Shown here one piece after another: positions 30,094 through 39,329 of a DNA stretch of 64,000 nt (position 1 is the stretch's first letter; every line of letters starts with the position of its first letter). Source of the DNA: Prochlorococcus sp. HOT208_60m_808G21 (GTDB taxonomy: Bacteria > Cyanobacteriota > Cyanobacteriia > PCC-6307 > Cyanobiaceae); the NCBI GenBank assembly GCA_002026015.1, contig MWOY01000126.1:22469-86468 (forward strand). Reading direction: 5' to 3'. Below the pieces are notes generated by a model. It searched no databases. It was not told the origin of the DNA and saw only the letters and a program-made list of their open reading frames with translations. Position numbers and translations under genes: made by a program.

Positions 30094-31617
30094 ATGGGAT
30101 TGCCTTGGTATCGAGTTCACACAGTAGTTATTAATGACCCAGGTCGACTACTCGCTGTGCATCTTATGCATACTGCATTATTAGCCGGCTGGGCCGGTTC
30201 AATGGCTCTTTATGAATTAGCCATTTTTGATCCTTCTGATGCCGTTCTCAATCCAATGTGGAGACAGGGGATGTACGTAATGCCTTTTATGGCAAGACTA
30301 GGTATCACAAGTAGTTGGAACGGATGGGATATTACAGGTGCTACTGGAGTTGATCCTGGATTCTGGAGTTTCGAAGGGGTTGCAGCAGCTCACATAGTAT
30401 TTAGTGGTTTACTTATGTTGGCCTCTATTTGGCACTGGACTTACTGGGACTTAGATTTATGGGAAGATTCAAGAACTGGTGAGCCTGCTCTTGATTTACC
30501 AAGAATTTTCGGGATTCACCTTCTTTTAGCCGGACTTACTTGTTTTGGTTTTGGAGCTTTTCATTGCGCAAATGTTGGTATTTGGGTTTCTGACCCTTAT
30601 GGCTTAACTGGTCATGTAGAACCTGTAGCTCCTTCCTGGGGAGTAGAAGGATTTAATCCCTTTAATCCGGGAGGTATTGTAGCGAATCATATTGCGGCAG
30701 GACTTATGGGTATTATTGGAGGTATTTTTCACATCACCAATAGACCTGGAGAAAGACTTTATAGAGCACTAAAACTTGGAAGTCTTGAGGGAGTCTTAGC
30801 TAGTGCTTTAGCCGCAGTATTATTTGTATCTTTCGTTGTTTCCGGAACGATGTGGTACGGTTCAGCAACAACCCCAGTCGAGCTTTTTGGTCCTACCAGA
30901 TATCAATGGGATTCAGGCTATTTCAAAACTGAAATTAATAGAAGAGTACAAGCAGCTATTGATAATGGTGCCACTAAATCAGAAGCATATGCATCGATTC
31001 CAGAAAAACTAGCCTTCTACGATTATGTTGGGAATAGTCCAGCGAAAGGAGGACTTTTTAGAGTTGGAGCTCTTGTAAATGGTGATGGATTACCAACTGG
31101 TTGGCAAGGTCACATTGCTTTTCAAGACAAGGAAGGTAACGAATTAGAAGTTAGAAGAATTCCTAATTTCTTTGAAAACTTCCCTGTCATTCTTGAAGAC
31201 AAAGAAGGTAATGTAAGGGCAGATATTCCATTTAGAAGAGCTGAAGCAAAGTATTCATTTGAACAGACTGGTATCACTGCAACTATCTATGGAGGAGACC
31301 TAGATGGACAAACATTTACAGATCCTGCAGTAGTTAAAAGATTAGCTAGAAAGGCTCAACTTGGAGAAGCCTTCAAGTTTGACAGAGAGACATATAAATC
31401 TGACGGTGTATTCCGAAGCTCACCAAGAGCATGGTTTACATATGCACATCTATGTTTCGGATTGCTATTCCTGTTTGGCCACTGGTGGCACGCTTCAAGA
31501 ACTCTTTACAGAAATTCCTTTGCTGGTATTGATGCTGAGATTGGAGACCAAGTTGAATTTGGTTTATTCAAGAAACTTGGTGACGAAACCACAAGAAGAA
31601 TCCCAGGAAGGGTTTAA
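30094..31617 (+). CDS. psbB: Photosystem II CP47 chlorophyll apoprotein
   Basis: Core antenna of PSII, carrying about 16 chlorophylls and beta-carotenes on six membrane helices. The 507 residues begin [20 protein letters not shown] and contain conserved His-rich helices ([40 protein letters not shown]), a large lumenal loop between helices V and VI, and the C-terminal [20 protein letters not shown]. Length is standard. It is followed by psbT after 23 bases. Confidence 0.99.
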   Translation: MGLPWYRVHTVVINDPGRLLAVHLMHTALLAGWAGSMALYELAIFDPSDAVLNPMWRQGMYVMPFMARLGITSSWNGWDITGATGVDPGFWSFEGVAAAHIVFSGLLMLASIWHWTYWDLDLWEDSRTGEPALDLPRIFGIHLLLAGLTCFGFGAFHCANVGIWVSDPYGLTGHVEPVAPSWGVEGFNPFNPGGIVANHIAAGLMGIIGGIFHITNRPGERLYRALKLGSLEGVLASALAAVLFVSFVVSGTMWYGSATTPVELFGPTRYQWDSGYFKTEINRRVQAAIDNGATKSEAYASIPEKLAFYDYVGNSPAKGGLFRVGALVNGDGLPTGWQGHIAFQDKEGNELEVRRIPNFFENFPVILEDKEGNVRADIPFRRAEAKYSFEQTGITATIYGGDLDGQTFTDPAVVKRLARKAQLGEAFKFDRETYKSDGVFRSSPRAWFTYAHLCFGLLFLFGHWWHASRTLYRNSFAGIDAEIGDQVEFGLFKKLGDETTRRIPGRV

Positions 31618-31640
31618 ACTAAACTTATTTACTTAATCTT

Positions 31641-31739
31641 ATGGAAGCTTTTGCTTACGTTCTTATTCTAACTCTCGCAGTTGTTACCTTATTCTTTGCT
31701 GTCGCCTTTAGAGACCCCCCTAAATTCGATAGAAAATGA
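31641..31739 (+). CDS. psbT: Photosystem II reaction centre protein T
   Basis: 32-residue single-helix PSII subunit at the dimer interface. [20 protein letters not shown] then [12 protein letters not shown] matches PsbT over its whole length. Sits 23 bases downstream of psbB in the classical psbB-psbT order. Confidence 0.96.
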   Translation: MEAFAYVLILTLAVVTLFFAVAFRDPPKFDRK

Positions 31740-31746
31740 ATTCAGT

Positions 31747-31774
31747 AAAAAACCTCTTTAACAAGAGGTTTTTT
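31747..31774 (+). terminator. Rho-independent terminator after psbB-psbT
   Basis: Stem cctctt (31753-31758), loop taac, stem aagagg (31763-31768), extended by A6/T6 and followed by more T. A textbook structure seven bases after the psbT stop. Confidence 0.9.
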
Positions 31775-31834
31775 ACTTTTCATAATTAAAATATTACCCT
31801 ACTATTAGAGTTGTAGTGCAGCTTATTTCACCAC

Positions 31835-32314
31835 ATGCAGTGTCCAACTTGTCAAAACACAGATAGTAGAGTTTTGGAATCAAGATCTGCTGATAGTGGT
31901 AAAAGTGTTCGAAGAAGAAGAGAGTGCTTAAATTGCAGCTTTAGATTTACAACTTATGAAAGAGTAGAAACAATGCCAGTTTCAGTAATAAAGAAAGACG
32001 GTGGCAGAGAATTATTTGATAAACAAAAATTATTTACTGGAATATCAAGGGCATGCGAAAAAACTAACTTCAGTAGTGAGGCAATTATTAATTTCGTAGA
32101 TGGAATTGAATCACAAATCGTTCAAGACTCTAATAAAGATATTAAATCTTCACAAATCGGAGAGTTAATACTTAAAAATCTTAGGAAAGAAAACGAAGTC
32201 GCCTATATAAGATACGCCTCAGTTTACAGAAAATTTAATGGGGTAAAAGATTTTATTTCAACTCTTGAATCTCTAAAGGGAAGTTCAAAAAACCAATTAG
32301 CTTCAATATCATAA
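31835..32314 (+). CDS. nrdR: Transcriptional repressor NrdR
   Basis: ATP/dATP-sensing repressor of ribonucleotide reductase genes, acting through NrdR boxes. The 159-residue protein has the zinc ribbon with Cys3, Cys6, Cys31 and Cys34 (MQCPTC ... ECLNC), then the ATP-cone ([20 protein letters not shown] through [18 protein letters not shown]). Starts at ATG 31835. Confidence 0.97.
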   Translation: MQCPTCQNTDSRVLESRSADSGKSVRRRRECLNCSFRFTTYERVETMPVSVIKKDGGRELFDKQKLFTGISRACEKTNFSSEAIINFVDGIESQIVQDSNKDIKSSQIGELILKNLRKENEVAYIRYASVYRKFNGVKDFISTLESLKGSSKNQLASIS

Positions 32315-32369
32315 AATTCAGCATCTTAAAGTGTAGAATACATAACACAAATGTTTTTGCTATTGGTTT

Positions 32370-32412
32370 GCAGGCTAATAGCATTCCTTTCTAACTACCT
32401 TAGGTAGTCTGC
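32370..32412 (+). promoter_or_regulatory. Inverted repeat in rpsA leader
   Basis: A perfect actacc/ggtagt stem (32394-32408) with a three-base loop, nested inside gcag/ctgc arms (32370-32373 and 32409-32412), lies just before the rpsA ATG at 32423. Ribosomal protein S1 often controls its own message through leader structures; that link is inference. Confidence 0.4.
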
Positions 32413-32422
32413 GATACAAAAA

Positions 32423-33514
32423 ATGAACGAAAATTCTTCCCAAACCATTAAAGAACTTTCTGAGGATCAAGAAATTAAAAATTCGTCTGAGTTAGATAAT
32501 GATTCAGCATCTCAAAATAAGGAAGATTTATCATTCGAGAAGAGCGATATACCTTCAGCAGATTCTTCCTCTAGCAGAAAAAATACGGATTTTGACAACG
32601 TAGGATTCACACAAGAAGAATTTGCATCACTTTTGGGTAAGTATGACTATAATTTCAAGCCTGGCGATCTAGTTAAAGGTACCGTTTTTGCTTTAGAGCC
32701 CAAAGGGGCAATGATAGATATAGGAGCAAAAACAGCTGCTTTTATGCCTGTTCAGGAGGTTTCGATAAATAGAGTTGAAGGACTTAATGATGTTTTACAA
32801 CCTTCAGAAAGTAGAGAATTTTTCATAATGAGCGAAGAAAATGAAGATGGCCAATTAGCCCTCTCAATTAGAAGAATTGAATATCAAAGAGCATGGGAAA
32901 GGGTTAGACAACTCCAAAAAGAAGATGCAACTATATATTCTGAAGTTTTCGCAACAAATAGAGGAGGAGCTCTTGTCAGGGTAGAAGGCTTAAGAGGTTT
33001 TATTCCAGGCTCTCATATAAGTGCTCGAAAAATTAAAGATGACTTAGAAGGTGAATATTTGCCTTTAAAATTTCTTGAAGTTGATGAAGAGAGAAATAGA
33101 TTAGTACTAAGCCATAGAAGAGCTTTGGTTGAGAAAAAAATGAACCGACTTGAGGTAGGCGAAGTTGTTGTTGGTTCTGTAAAAGGAATTAAACCTTATG
33201 GAGCCTTTATTGATATTGGTGGAGTTAGTGGTCTATTGCATATTTCTGAGATTAGTCATGAACATATTGAGACTCCTCATAATGTTTTAAATGTGAATGA
33301 CCAAATGAAAGTTATGATAATTGACCTTGATTCGGAAAGGGGGCGAATTTCGTTATCTACTAAAGCACTTGAACCTGAACCAGGAGATATGCTAACTGAC
33401 CCTCAAAAAGTTTTTAGCAAAGCTGAAGAAATGGCTGCGAAATATAAACAAATGTTATTTGAACAAACTGACGATAACGCAGAGATCTCCGCAGCTTCAG
33501 CTGAAACAGTATAA
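32423..33514 (+). CDS. rpsA: 30S ribosomal protein S1
   Basis: mRNA-binding ribosomal protein. The 363-residue protein opens with an acidic Ser/Asp-rich, likely disordered 70 residues, then three S1 domains: KPGDLVKGTVFALEPKGAMI, EVFATNRGGALVRVEGLRGF and EVGEVVVGSVKGIKPYGAFI. Three repeats instead of six is the usual cyanobacterial/chloroplast S1 form. Starts at ATG 32423. Confidence 0.94.
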   Translation: MNENSSQTIKELSEDQEIKNSSELDNDSASQNKEDLSFEKSDIPSADSSSSRKNTDFDNVGFTQEEFASLLGKYDYNFKPGDLVKGTVFALEPKGAMIDIGAKTAAFMPVQEVSINRVEGLNDVLQPSESREFFIMSEENEDGQLALSIRRIEYQRAWERVRQLQKEDATIYSEVFATNRGGALVRVEGLRGFIPGSHISARKIKDDLEGEYLPLKFLEVDEERNRLVLSHRRALVEKKMNRLEVGEVVVGSVKGIKPYGAFIDIGGVSGLLHISEISHEHIETPHNVLNVNDQMKVMIIDLDSERGRISLSTKALEPEPGDMLTDPQKVFSKAEEMAAKYKQMLFEQTDDNAEISAASAETV

Positions 33515-33651
33515 CTTCACTTATTTATTTTGTGAACGAATATCTGCAATTAAGCCTCATTATTCTTGTACAAATATTTTTTAATTTACAATAATTGATT
33601 TGTAACGATAATTTAATTTAGGATATTCCCTAATTCCAAAATTATTTGTAA

Positions 33652-34890
33652 ATGAGTGATTTTATTTTCACTTCAGAATCAGTAACTGAAGGTCATCCTG
33701 ACAAGATATGTGATCAAATTAGTGACGCTGTTTTAGATGCTTTATTGACAGAAGATCCAGAAAGCAGAGTTGCATGCGAAACTGTTGTTAATACCGGTCT
33801 TTGCTTACTTACTGGAGAAATAACTTCAAAAGCAAAAGTCGATTATATAAAACTTGTTAGAAATGTAATTAAAGAAATTGGATATGAAGGCTATAGAGCA
33901 GGTGGTTTTGATGCAAATAGTTGTGCAGTTTTAGTAGCACTTGACGAGCAATCACCAGATATTTCTCAAGGAGTAAACGAAGCAGATGATGTTAACGATG
34001 ATTTGGAAGATAATACAGGAGCTGGCGACCAAGGCATAATGTTCGGCTACGCCTGCGATGAGACCCCTGAATTAATGCCCTTACCGATTAGCTTAGCTCA
34101 TAGATTAGCCATTCAACTTGCTAAGGTGAGGCATGAAAACGTTCTTAATTATCTACTCCCTGATGGTAAAACTCAAGTAAGCATTGATTACGAAAAAGGT
34201 TTACCAGTCTCTATTAATACAATCTTAATTTCAACTCAACATAATCCTGAGATAGATGGAATAACGAATGAAGAAGAAATTCGTCAAAGAATAAAAGAAG
34301 ATTTATGGAAGCATGTTGTAATTCCTGCCACTGAAGATTTAAAAATCAAACCAAGCATTAGCCAAACAAGATTTCTAGTAAACCCCACGGGAAAATTTGT
34401 CGTAGGGGGGCCCCAAGGAGATGCGGGGCTAACTGGCAGAAAAATTATTGTAGATACTTATGGTGGATATGCAAGACACGGAGGAGGGGCATTTTCTGGT
34501 AAAGATCCCACAAAAGTAGATAGATCAGCTGCTTATGCAGCACGTTATGTAGCTAAAAGCATAGTTAAGGCGAAATTGGCAAAAAAAGCAGAAGTACAGT
34601 TAAGTTATGCAATTGGAGTAGCGAAACCAATTTCCATTCTCGTGGAAACTTTTGATACAGGTGTTATTTCACAAGCTAATTTGACTGAGCTAATTAAAGA
34701 GCACTTTGATTTAAGACCCGCAGCAATAATAAAAGAATTTAACTTAAGAAATCTACCCAAAAAAATGGGAGGCAAATTTTTTAGAAAGACTGCATCCTAT
34801 GGACATTTTGGCAGAAGAGATCTTGAGCTTCCATGGGAAAATGTAGAAGAAAAAGCAGCCCAATTAGCAGAGGCTTCCAAGATTTTTTAA
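33652..34890 (+). CDS. metK: S-adenosylmethionine synthetase
   Basis: Makes SAM from methionine and ATP. The 412 residues contain [20 protein letters not shown] with the ATP-binding His, [20 protein letters not shown], and the P-loop-like [20 protein letters not shown] plus [13 protein letters not shown] near the C-terminus. Length is standard. I see no convincing SAM riboswitch in the 137-base upstream gap. Confidence 0.98.
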   Translation: MSDFIFTSESVTEGHPDKICDQISDAVLDALLTEDPESRVACETVVNTGLCLLTGEITSKAKVDYIKLVRNVIKEIGYEGYRAGGFDANSCAVLVALDEQSPDISQGVNEADDVNDDLEDNTGAGDQGIMFGYACDETPELMPLPISLAHRLAIQLAKVRHENVLNYLLPDGKTQVSIDYEKGLPVSINTILISTQHNPEIDGITNEEEIRQRIKEDLWKHVVIPATEDLKIKPSISQTRFLVNPTGKFVVGGPQGDAGLTGRKIIVDTYGGYARHGGGAFSGKDPTKVDRSAAYAARYVAKSIVKAKLAKKAEVQLSYAIGVAKPISILVETFDTGVISQANLTELIKEHFDLRPAAIIKEFNLRNLPKKMGGKFFRKTASYGHFGRRDLELPWENVEEKAAQLAEASKIF

Positions 34891-34905
34891 TAAAATATTT
34901 TTTCT

Positions 34906-36135
34906 ATGCCTGAAAATTTTTATGGAGGGTTAGATTTTGGAACCAGTGGTGCAAGAATATCAATAATTAATTTTCATAAGAAATTAGTATATTCAAATTC
35001 AGTTCCTTATTCATTCAGCTTTAAAAATCCAAATTCTTGGATCAATTCTTGTGAGAATCTCTTAGCTAGTTTACCCATTGAGGTGAAAATTAACCTTAAA
35101 AAATTGGCTATCTCGGGCACCTCTGGAACTTTAACAGCATCAAATTTGCAAGGAGAGTCGTTAGGAGAAGCAATACCTTATTACCAAGCATGTAGCGAAA
35201 ATAAAATCCTTCTTGAATCACTAACTCCTGAAGAAGATTATCTGCGAACTCCATATAGTAGTCTTGCTAAAGCATTAAAATTAGTAGATAAATATGGGGA
35301 AAATATACTTTTACGACATCAATCTGATTGGATCACTGGTTGGTTATTAAAAGATTGGACTTATGGAGAAGAAGGTAATAATCTAAAACTTGGTTGGGAT
35401 CTAAAAAAAGAATCATGGCCAAAAAGCTATCTCAATGCTTCATGGCAAAAATGCCTACCTCAAATAATAAAAAGTGGGGAAATAATTGGAGAAGTGAATT
35501 GTGATTTAGCAGAGAGATTTAACTTGAATAAGAAATTAATATTAATCTCAGGCACCACTGACTCTAATGCAAGTGTAATAGCTGCAGGTTTAGGTAAAGA
35601 AGATGGTCTCACAGTTTTAGGAACAACTCTTGTAGTTAAGAAAATTATTGATAACCCTATAAAAACACAAGGAATTACAAACCATAGAGTCAACGGCGAT
35701 TGGATATGTGGAGGGGCATCAAACGCGGGATGTGGTATCTTATCTCAATTCTTCTCTGATTTAGAAATAAAGGAGCTCAGTCGACAAATAAATCCATCGA
35801 AAAACACTTCTTTAAATCTTTTGCCTCTTAATAGTAAAGGAGAGAGATTTCCTGTTAATAATTCTAATTTAGAGCCAATACTTGGTCCAAGGCCAGTAAG
35901 CGACTCACTTTATTTACATGCATTATTCGAGGGGCTAGCTAAAATCGAATTGAAAGGATGGGAAAAGCTAAGCGAACTAACAGGTTCACTTCCAAAAAAA
36001 ATTATTACTATTGGTGGAGGTTCAAAAAACCCGCAGTGGAGAAAAATAAGAGAAAAAATTATTAATATACCCATAGTTTCATGCAAAAAAACCACTTCAT
36101 TTGGTACTGCCTTGTTAGCGATTAATTCAAAATAA
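34906..36135 (+). CDS. FGGY-family sugar kinase (D-ribulose kinase-like)
   Basis: ATP-dependent sugar or polyol kinase of the FGGY/ribulokinase group. The N-terminal phosphate-1 loop is GGLDFGTSGARISI, AISGTSGTLTASN follows, and the C-terminal ATPase half has ILISGTTDSNASVIAAGLGK, then KKIITIGGGSKNPQWRKIRE. At 409 residues it is shorter than xylulokinase (about 490), matching the compact cyanobacterial D-ribulose kinase type. It follows metK after 15 bases; no functional link is obvious. Confidence 0.88.
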   Translation: MPENFYGGLDFGTSGARISIINFHKKLVYSNSVPYSFSFKNPNSWINSCENLLASLPIEVKINLKKLAISGTSGTLTASNLQGESLGEAIPYYQACSENKILLESLTPEEDYLRTPYSSLAKALKLVDKYGENILLRHQSDWITGWLLKDWTYGEEGNNLKLGWDLKKESWPKSYLNASWQKCLPQIIKSGEIIGEVNCDLAERFNLNKKLILISGTTDSNASVIAAGLGKEDGLTVLGTTLVVKKIIDNPIKTQGITNHRVNGDWICGGASNAGCGILSQFFSDLEIKELSRQINPSKNTSLNLLPLNSKGERFPVNNSNLEPILGPRPVSDSLYLHALFEGLAKIELKGWEKLSELTGSLPKKIITIGGGSKNPQWRKIREKIINIPIVSCKKTTSFGTALLAINSK

Positions 36136-36226
36136 AAGTTTTTTAGAATATTTGATTAAGATATAAAATTTTTAATTAAAAGAGTTTCACAAACTACACA
36201 TCTTAATTTAGAGTATATAGGTTAGA

Positions 36227-36299
36227 GCCGGGATAGCTCAGTTGGTAGAGCAGGCGACTGAAAATCGCCGTGTCCCCAGTTCAAATCTGGGTCCTGGCA
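36227..36299 (+). tRNA. tRNA-Phe (anticodon GAA)
   Basis: 73 bases: GCCGGGATAGCTCAG 5' half, anticodon loop CTGAAAA with GAA, T-loop AGTTCAAATCT, discriminator A. Intact, with the acceptor pair GCCGGGA / TCCTGGC (one G-T). Its last 20 bases are repeated at 37723, the mark of an integration site. Confidence 0.97.
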
Positions 36300-36307
36300 C
36301 CTTTAAA
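36280..36307. repeat. Direct repeat copy 1 (tRNA-Phe 3' end, candidate att)
   Basis: ttcaaatctgggtcctgg plus caccttta: the T-loop-to-3'-end part of tRNA-Phe and the bases after it, matched at 37723-37750 with one difference in 28. Similarity continues into the terminator (cttgacaggg). Confidence 0.8.
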
Positions 36308-36338
36308 CCCCGTCCTTGACAGGGTTTTAAATTTTTTA
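36305..36338 (+). terminator. Terminator after tRNA-Phe
   Basis: aaaccc (36305-36310) pairs with gggttt (36322-36327), followed by a T-rich run ending near 36338. A decayed copy of this structure is found after the second tRNA fragment at about 37748-37772. Confidence 0.65.
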
Positions 36339-36450
36339 AGGATAGAATACAGATGTAGTACATTTGAGATCTCTGAGGAATAGCGCCTTTTAAATTGTTA
36401 GTTGATCTATATCCAAATTTCTTCTTTTCATTAAAAATTAATTACCTAAT

Positions 36451-36474
36451 CTTTTCGAATTTCTTTTCGAATTT
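36451..36474. repeat. Two tandem 12-base repeats
   Basis: cttttcgaattt occurs twice back to back at 36451-36462 and 36463-36474, just downstream of tRNA-Phe in the presumed integrated segment. Purpose unknown. Confidence 0.6.
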
Positions 36475-36514
36475 CTTATCAAATTCTATTTTAAAAACTT
36501 AAACGATAATTAAT

Positions 36515-37090
36515 TTAAATTTTTTTAGAGTACCTGTCACTCGTTACCCAGTACATAATAATCAACCATGGCAATCCGAAACCTCCTCCGAAAAGGTTTA
36601 TTAATAAAATCAACCCCTTATCAGGATGCTGTTGCATATGTGCCATATTGGAAGGCAAAAGAAATATCTGCAAAAGTAAAAAAACAACTAAAGAACCAAA
36701 AACTCCAAAACCTAGAATAGTTAGCAATTGGTCAAAAAATGAAAATTGACTTCCGACTATTACTCCAAAAGCAACAGATATAAATATTGAAAAAAAGAAC
36801 TGACCTCTGACAACTTTCCAATAACCCTTAATTTTGCCATTTGCTTCAGCATTTTTTAGCAAAAAAGATCTACGCGTTTCATAATCAAATAATTCCTTAA
36901 AGAGTAATGATTTTTCATTCTTCTCTTTGTAATTATTTTCTTTAAATTTTTTCAGAATTAATTGATAGTAATTTTTATCATCTTTATCATTTTTTAACTT
37001 AATAAGTTTTAAGATAATTTCTTCAATATCTTCATTTTTTAAGAAGATAAATTCATCTTCTGAATATGAATAAATTGATTTAATAGGCAC
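36515..37090 (-). CDS. Membrane protein with superinfection-immunity-like C-terminus
   Basis: 191 residues in two parts. Residues 1-90 are soluble, Lys/Glu/Asn-rich and probably helical. The rest has three hydrophobic segments (about 95-115, 122-146, 158-182). The last segment, HPDKGLILLINLFGGGFGLP then WLIIMYWV, matches the H/K-P-N/D-K-G-x-I-x-x-L-N-x-x-x-G-x-x-x-x-x-W layout of the Imm superinfection-immunity family. Such proteins block DNA entry by later phages, but here this is inference from motif and location between tRNA-Phe att-like repeats. Starts at ATG 37090. Confidence 0.6.
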   Translation of the reverse strand: MPIKSIYSYSEDEFIFLKNEDIEEIILKLIKLKNDKDDKNYYQLILKKFKENNYKEKNEKSLLFKELFDYETRRSFLLKNAEANGKIKGYWKVVRGQFFFSIFISVAFGVIVGSQFSFFDQLLTILGFGVFGSLVVFLLLQIFLLPSNMAHMQQHPDKGLILLINLFGGGFGLPWLIIMYWVTSDRYSKKI

Positions 37091-37318
37091 AGTATTTGTT
37101 AATAAAGAAAATAATTATTTTGTAATTGAAATATAAAATTTTTAAAAAGTCAAATTCATTAGTAGCTCTTTAAAAAATTAGTCTCAGATCATTTTTAAAG
37201 AAAGGTACTCTTCAAAAATGCGTTTAAATCCTTATCATTCATAAATCATATTTCTCCAATTAAAAATTTTTTGTTTAAATTTACTCCTCCTCTAAAATAA
37301 ATGCATTAATTGAATTTA

Positions 37319-37582
37319 ATGATCTCAAAAAGAATCTTCATTATTCTTTTTTTGACAATTGCTAATCCTTTATATGCAGTTGCTACAAAACTGACGGAAG
37401 AGAAAACATACTGCTTGAGATGGGCAGATAGATTCTTATCTATCAAAGATGGTGCAAATTACAGAGAAAATAAAATATCTTCTGCAAAGTTCCCAATGTA
37501 TGTTGATCTTTGCTTAAAGCATTACGAAGAACTAAGAAATATGTATAAAAAAAAGAATCAAGGTGAGTTAAAAAATTACTAA
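37319..37582 (+). CDS. Small secreted hypothetical protein, 87 aa
   Basis: I prefer ATG 37319 over TTG 37310. The signal peptide (MISKRIFIILFLTIANPLYA) has a good Ala-x-Ala-like end, and the mature chain starts VATKLTEEKTYCLRWADRFL. Two cysteines (in KTYCLRW and VDLCLKH) could pair. Resembles the exported protein at 1508-1747 in plan, with no detected homology. It lies inside the candidate mini-island. Confidence 0.55.
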   Translation: MISKRIFIILFLTIANPLYAVATKLTEEKTYCLRWADRFLSIKDGANYRENKISSAKFPMYVDLCLKHYEELRNMYKKKNQGELKNY

Positions 37583-37722
37583 TTAAATCTGATGTGATAG
37601 AAAGTATCAAATGCACTTTAAAAATCTCATATTAATTACAACTGTGTTCACATATTTTCGTACACAATATTCAAATCTTAAATATCCTGCTATAACTAAA
37701 TACTAACTCCTTAAAAACCTAA

Positions 37723-37750
37723 TTCAAATCTGGGTCCTGGTACCTTTAAA
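37723..37750. repeat. Direct repeat copy 2 (tRNA-Phe 3' fragment, candidate att)
   Basis: 27 of 28 bases identical to 36280-36307, then a degraded copy of the tRNA terminator. There is no tRNA 5' half here, so it is a fragment, not a second gene. Confidence 0.8.
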
Positions 37751-37829
37751 ACCTTCTCCTTGACAGGGCTTTATACTTTCAAAGCATTGAGGACTCGTTA
37801 TTTTTCGTATTTTTCATAAATTAAAATTT

Positions 37830-38220
37830 TTAGTTTTCGACTCTGCAGACTTGACCAATAACACCCAAAATCAGTTTATCTCCATTTGGATCTTCCCAAT
37901 TAGCTAAATCATTGAAATTACTATTTGCTTCATCTATTGAGACATCAACATCTCTAAATGATTTTTCAAAACAATTTATATCCATTGTATAGAGAATATC
38001 CTTAGTAATTTCACTTTTTGTTTTTGGAATAAATTTACTCAATACTCTTACAGAACCATCCTCATTCCTATTTATACTTTGCCTATCCCATAACTGCTCT
38101 CCGTATTCACTTTTAGGGACTCCAACCCATTCATGAGGCAAAGCTTCTGATTTTTTTTATTGAAATACAAAAGAAAACGATAATCGAAAGGACTAAATGA
38201 ATGATATTTCTAAAATACAT
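37830..38220 (-). pseudogene. Surface-adhesin-E-like secreted protein, frameshifted
   Basis: Read from ATG 38220, the minus strand gives a signal peptide (MYFRNIIHLVLSIIVFFCIS) and then hits an A8 run (T8 at 38151-38158 on the plus strand) and a stop soon after. Removing one A joins it to the 103-residue frame that starts at the TTG near 38141 (PHEWVGVPKSEYGEQLWDRQ ...), giving 129 residues. The chain has a Trp-x-Val/Gly start, a SINRNEDGSVRVLSKFIPKT strand and two Cys (DINCFEKS, GQVCRVE), as in the adhesin-E family. The break may be real, slippage-prone, or a sequencing error. Confidence 0.6.
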
Positions 38221-38396
38221 TGAATTTACTTTATTTTTATAATTAATCATGGCTACTTATGAAATACAAAAATTTTTATTAGAAGGAAATATAAGAATAA
38301 AAATTTGTAAAAATTTTTATTGATTAGTATTTCTATTATAGATAGAATCAAACATTAAATTAAGAATTTACTTCCAATAAATTTATTAGAAAAATA

Positions 38397-39032
38397 ATGA
38401 ATAAAATACAGAAATTTCTCTCAGTAGTTTTTTTTATAGCAATATTTGTAGTGTTGATTTATTTAATCCAAAATTATGGGATTGAACCTCTAAGGAACAA
38501 AATAGAAAGTATGGGGATTTGGGCTCCTTTTGGAATATTCATACTCAGAGGAGTAAGTATTATTTTACCTGCCCTTCCAAGTTCAGCTTATTCTCTGCTA
38601 GCGGGTTCATTACTAGGATTTCAAAAAGGTTACATGACAATAATCTTTTCTGATATCGTTTTTTGCCAAGCTGCTTTCTTTATCGCAAGAAATTATGGTC
38701 GGGTTCCTGTACGTAATTTAGTAGGCCCGAAAGCAATGCAAAAGATTGAAAGTTTTAATCAAAACCAGCTAGAAGAAAATTTCTTTCTTATGACAGGTTT
38801 ACTAATGACTGGCCTTTTTGATTTTCTAAGCTATGCAATTGGTATTGGAGGAACTCGCTGGAAAATATTTACACCTGCATTATTAATAAGTCTTCTAATC
38901 AGTGACTCTATACTAGTAGCAGTAGGCGCTGGAGTTAGCCAGGGAGCAGGATTATTTCTAGGGATTGCTCTACTGGGAATGTTTGCTTTAGCGACTATTT
39001 CAGGATTGGCAAAAAATAAAATGCCTAAATAA
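38397..39032 (+). CDS. TVP38/TMEM64-family membrane protein
   Basis: Integral membrane protein of the VTT/DedA-like group, expected to be a lipid scramblase or transporter. The 211-residue protein has about six helices and the conserved signature regions VSIILPALPSSAYSLLAGSL and FCQAAFFIARNYGR (re-entrant loop and the F-x-x-A-R-x-x-G/R type motif), plus a Gly-rich IGIGGTRWKIF. Substrate unknown. Confidence 0.85.
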   Translation: MNKIQKFLSVVFFIAIFVVLIYLIQNYGIEPLRNKIESMGIWAPFGIFILRGVSIILPALPSSAYSLLAGSLLGFQKGYMTIIFSDIVFCQAAFFIARNYGRVPVRNLVGPKAMQKIESFNQNQLEENFFLMTGLLMTGLFDFLSYAIGIGGTRWKIFTPALLISLLISDSILVAVGAGVSQGAGLFLGIALLGMFALATISGLAKNKMPK

Positions 39033-39149
39033 CAAAACAATTGATAATTCTGTAATCAAATAAGAAAGATATGACATTTTCGCAAACAATAACTATATAT
39101 ATATTGATTCATGCAAGAATAGAAATCGATTAATTTTTAAAGTTATTAG

Positions 39150-39329
39150 ATGACTCCATTTAGACCAACTTCATATGATCGCCCTGGAGAACAAATATCA
39201 ACTACTCCTTCTGGATTAAAAGTAACTTCTGCAAAGAGATTAATGGTGGATTCAATGGTAAGAATGATACAAAAAGCAGAAAATCATTCCGTAGAAGATA
39301 AACTTGAAGAAGAATCTAACAATAATTAA
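39150..39329 (+). CDS. Hypothetical protein overlapping cpeS, 59 aa
   Basis: ATG 39150 to TAA 39329 encodes a soluble peptide beginning [15 protein letters not shown], with a basic middle ([20 protein letters not shown]) and an acidic end. It overlaps the cpeS start by 26 bases, so the two are translationally linked if both are real. The start looks conserved by composition; no family is recognised. Confidence 0.5.
   Translation: MTPFRPTSYDRPGEQISTTPSGLKVTSAKRLMVDSMVRMIQKAENHSVEDKLEEESNNN

Larger units (their letters stand above)
36300..37750. mobile_element. Candidate mini-island at tRNA-Phe (no integrase seen)
   Basis: Segment between the two tRNA-Phe 3' repeats, about 1.44 kb. It holds the immunity-like membrane protein, the small secreted protein, tandem 12-base repeats and otherwise empty DNA. 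Tyrosine recombinases commonly use the T-loop-to-end part of tRNA genes in exactly this way. No integrase, so the segment is a remnant, a satellite mobilised in trans, or a decayed island. Confidence 0.6.

Noticed and set aside
33515..33651. SAM riboswitch before metK
   Set aside because: No characteristic conserved core or four-way-junction pattern could be found by eye.
37723..37750. Second tRNA-Phe
   Set aside because: Only the 3' part is present, with no acceptor 5' strand, D-arm or anticodon arm, so not a functional tRNA.
38249..38323. Plus-strand frame of 24 codons, MATYEIQKFLLEG-like
   Set aside because: Too short and no domain; lies in the intergenic gap beyond the start of the broken adhesin gene.
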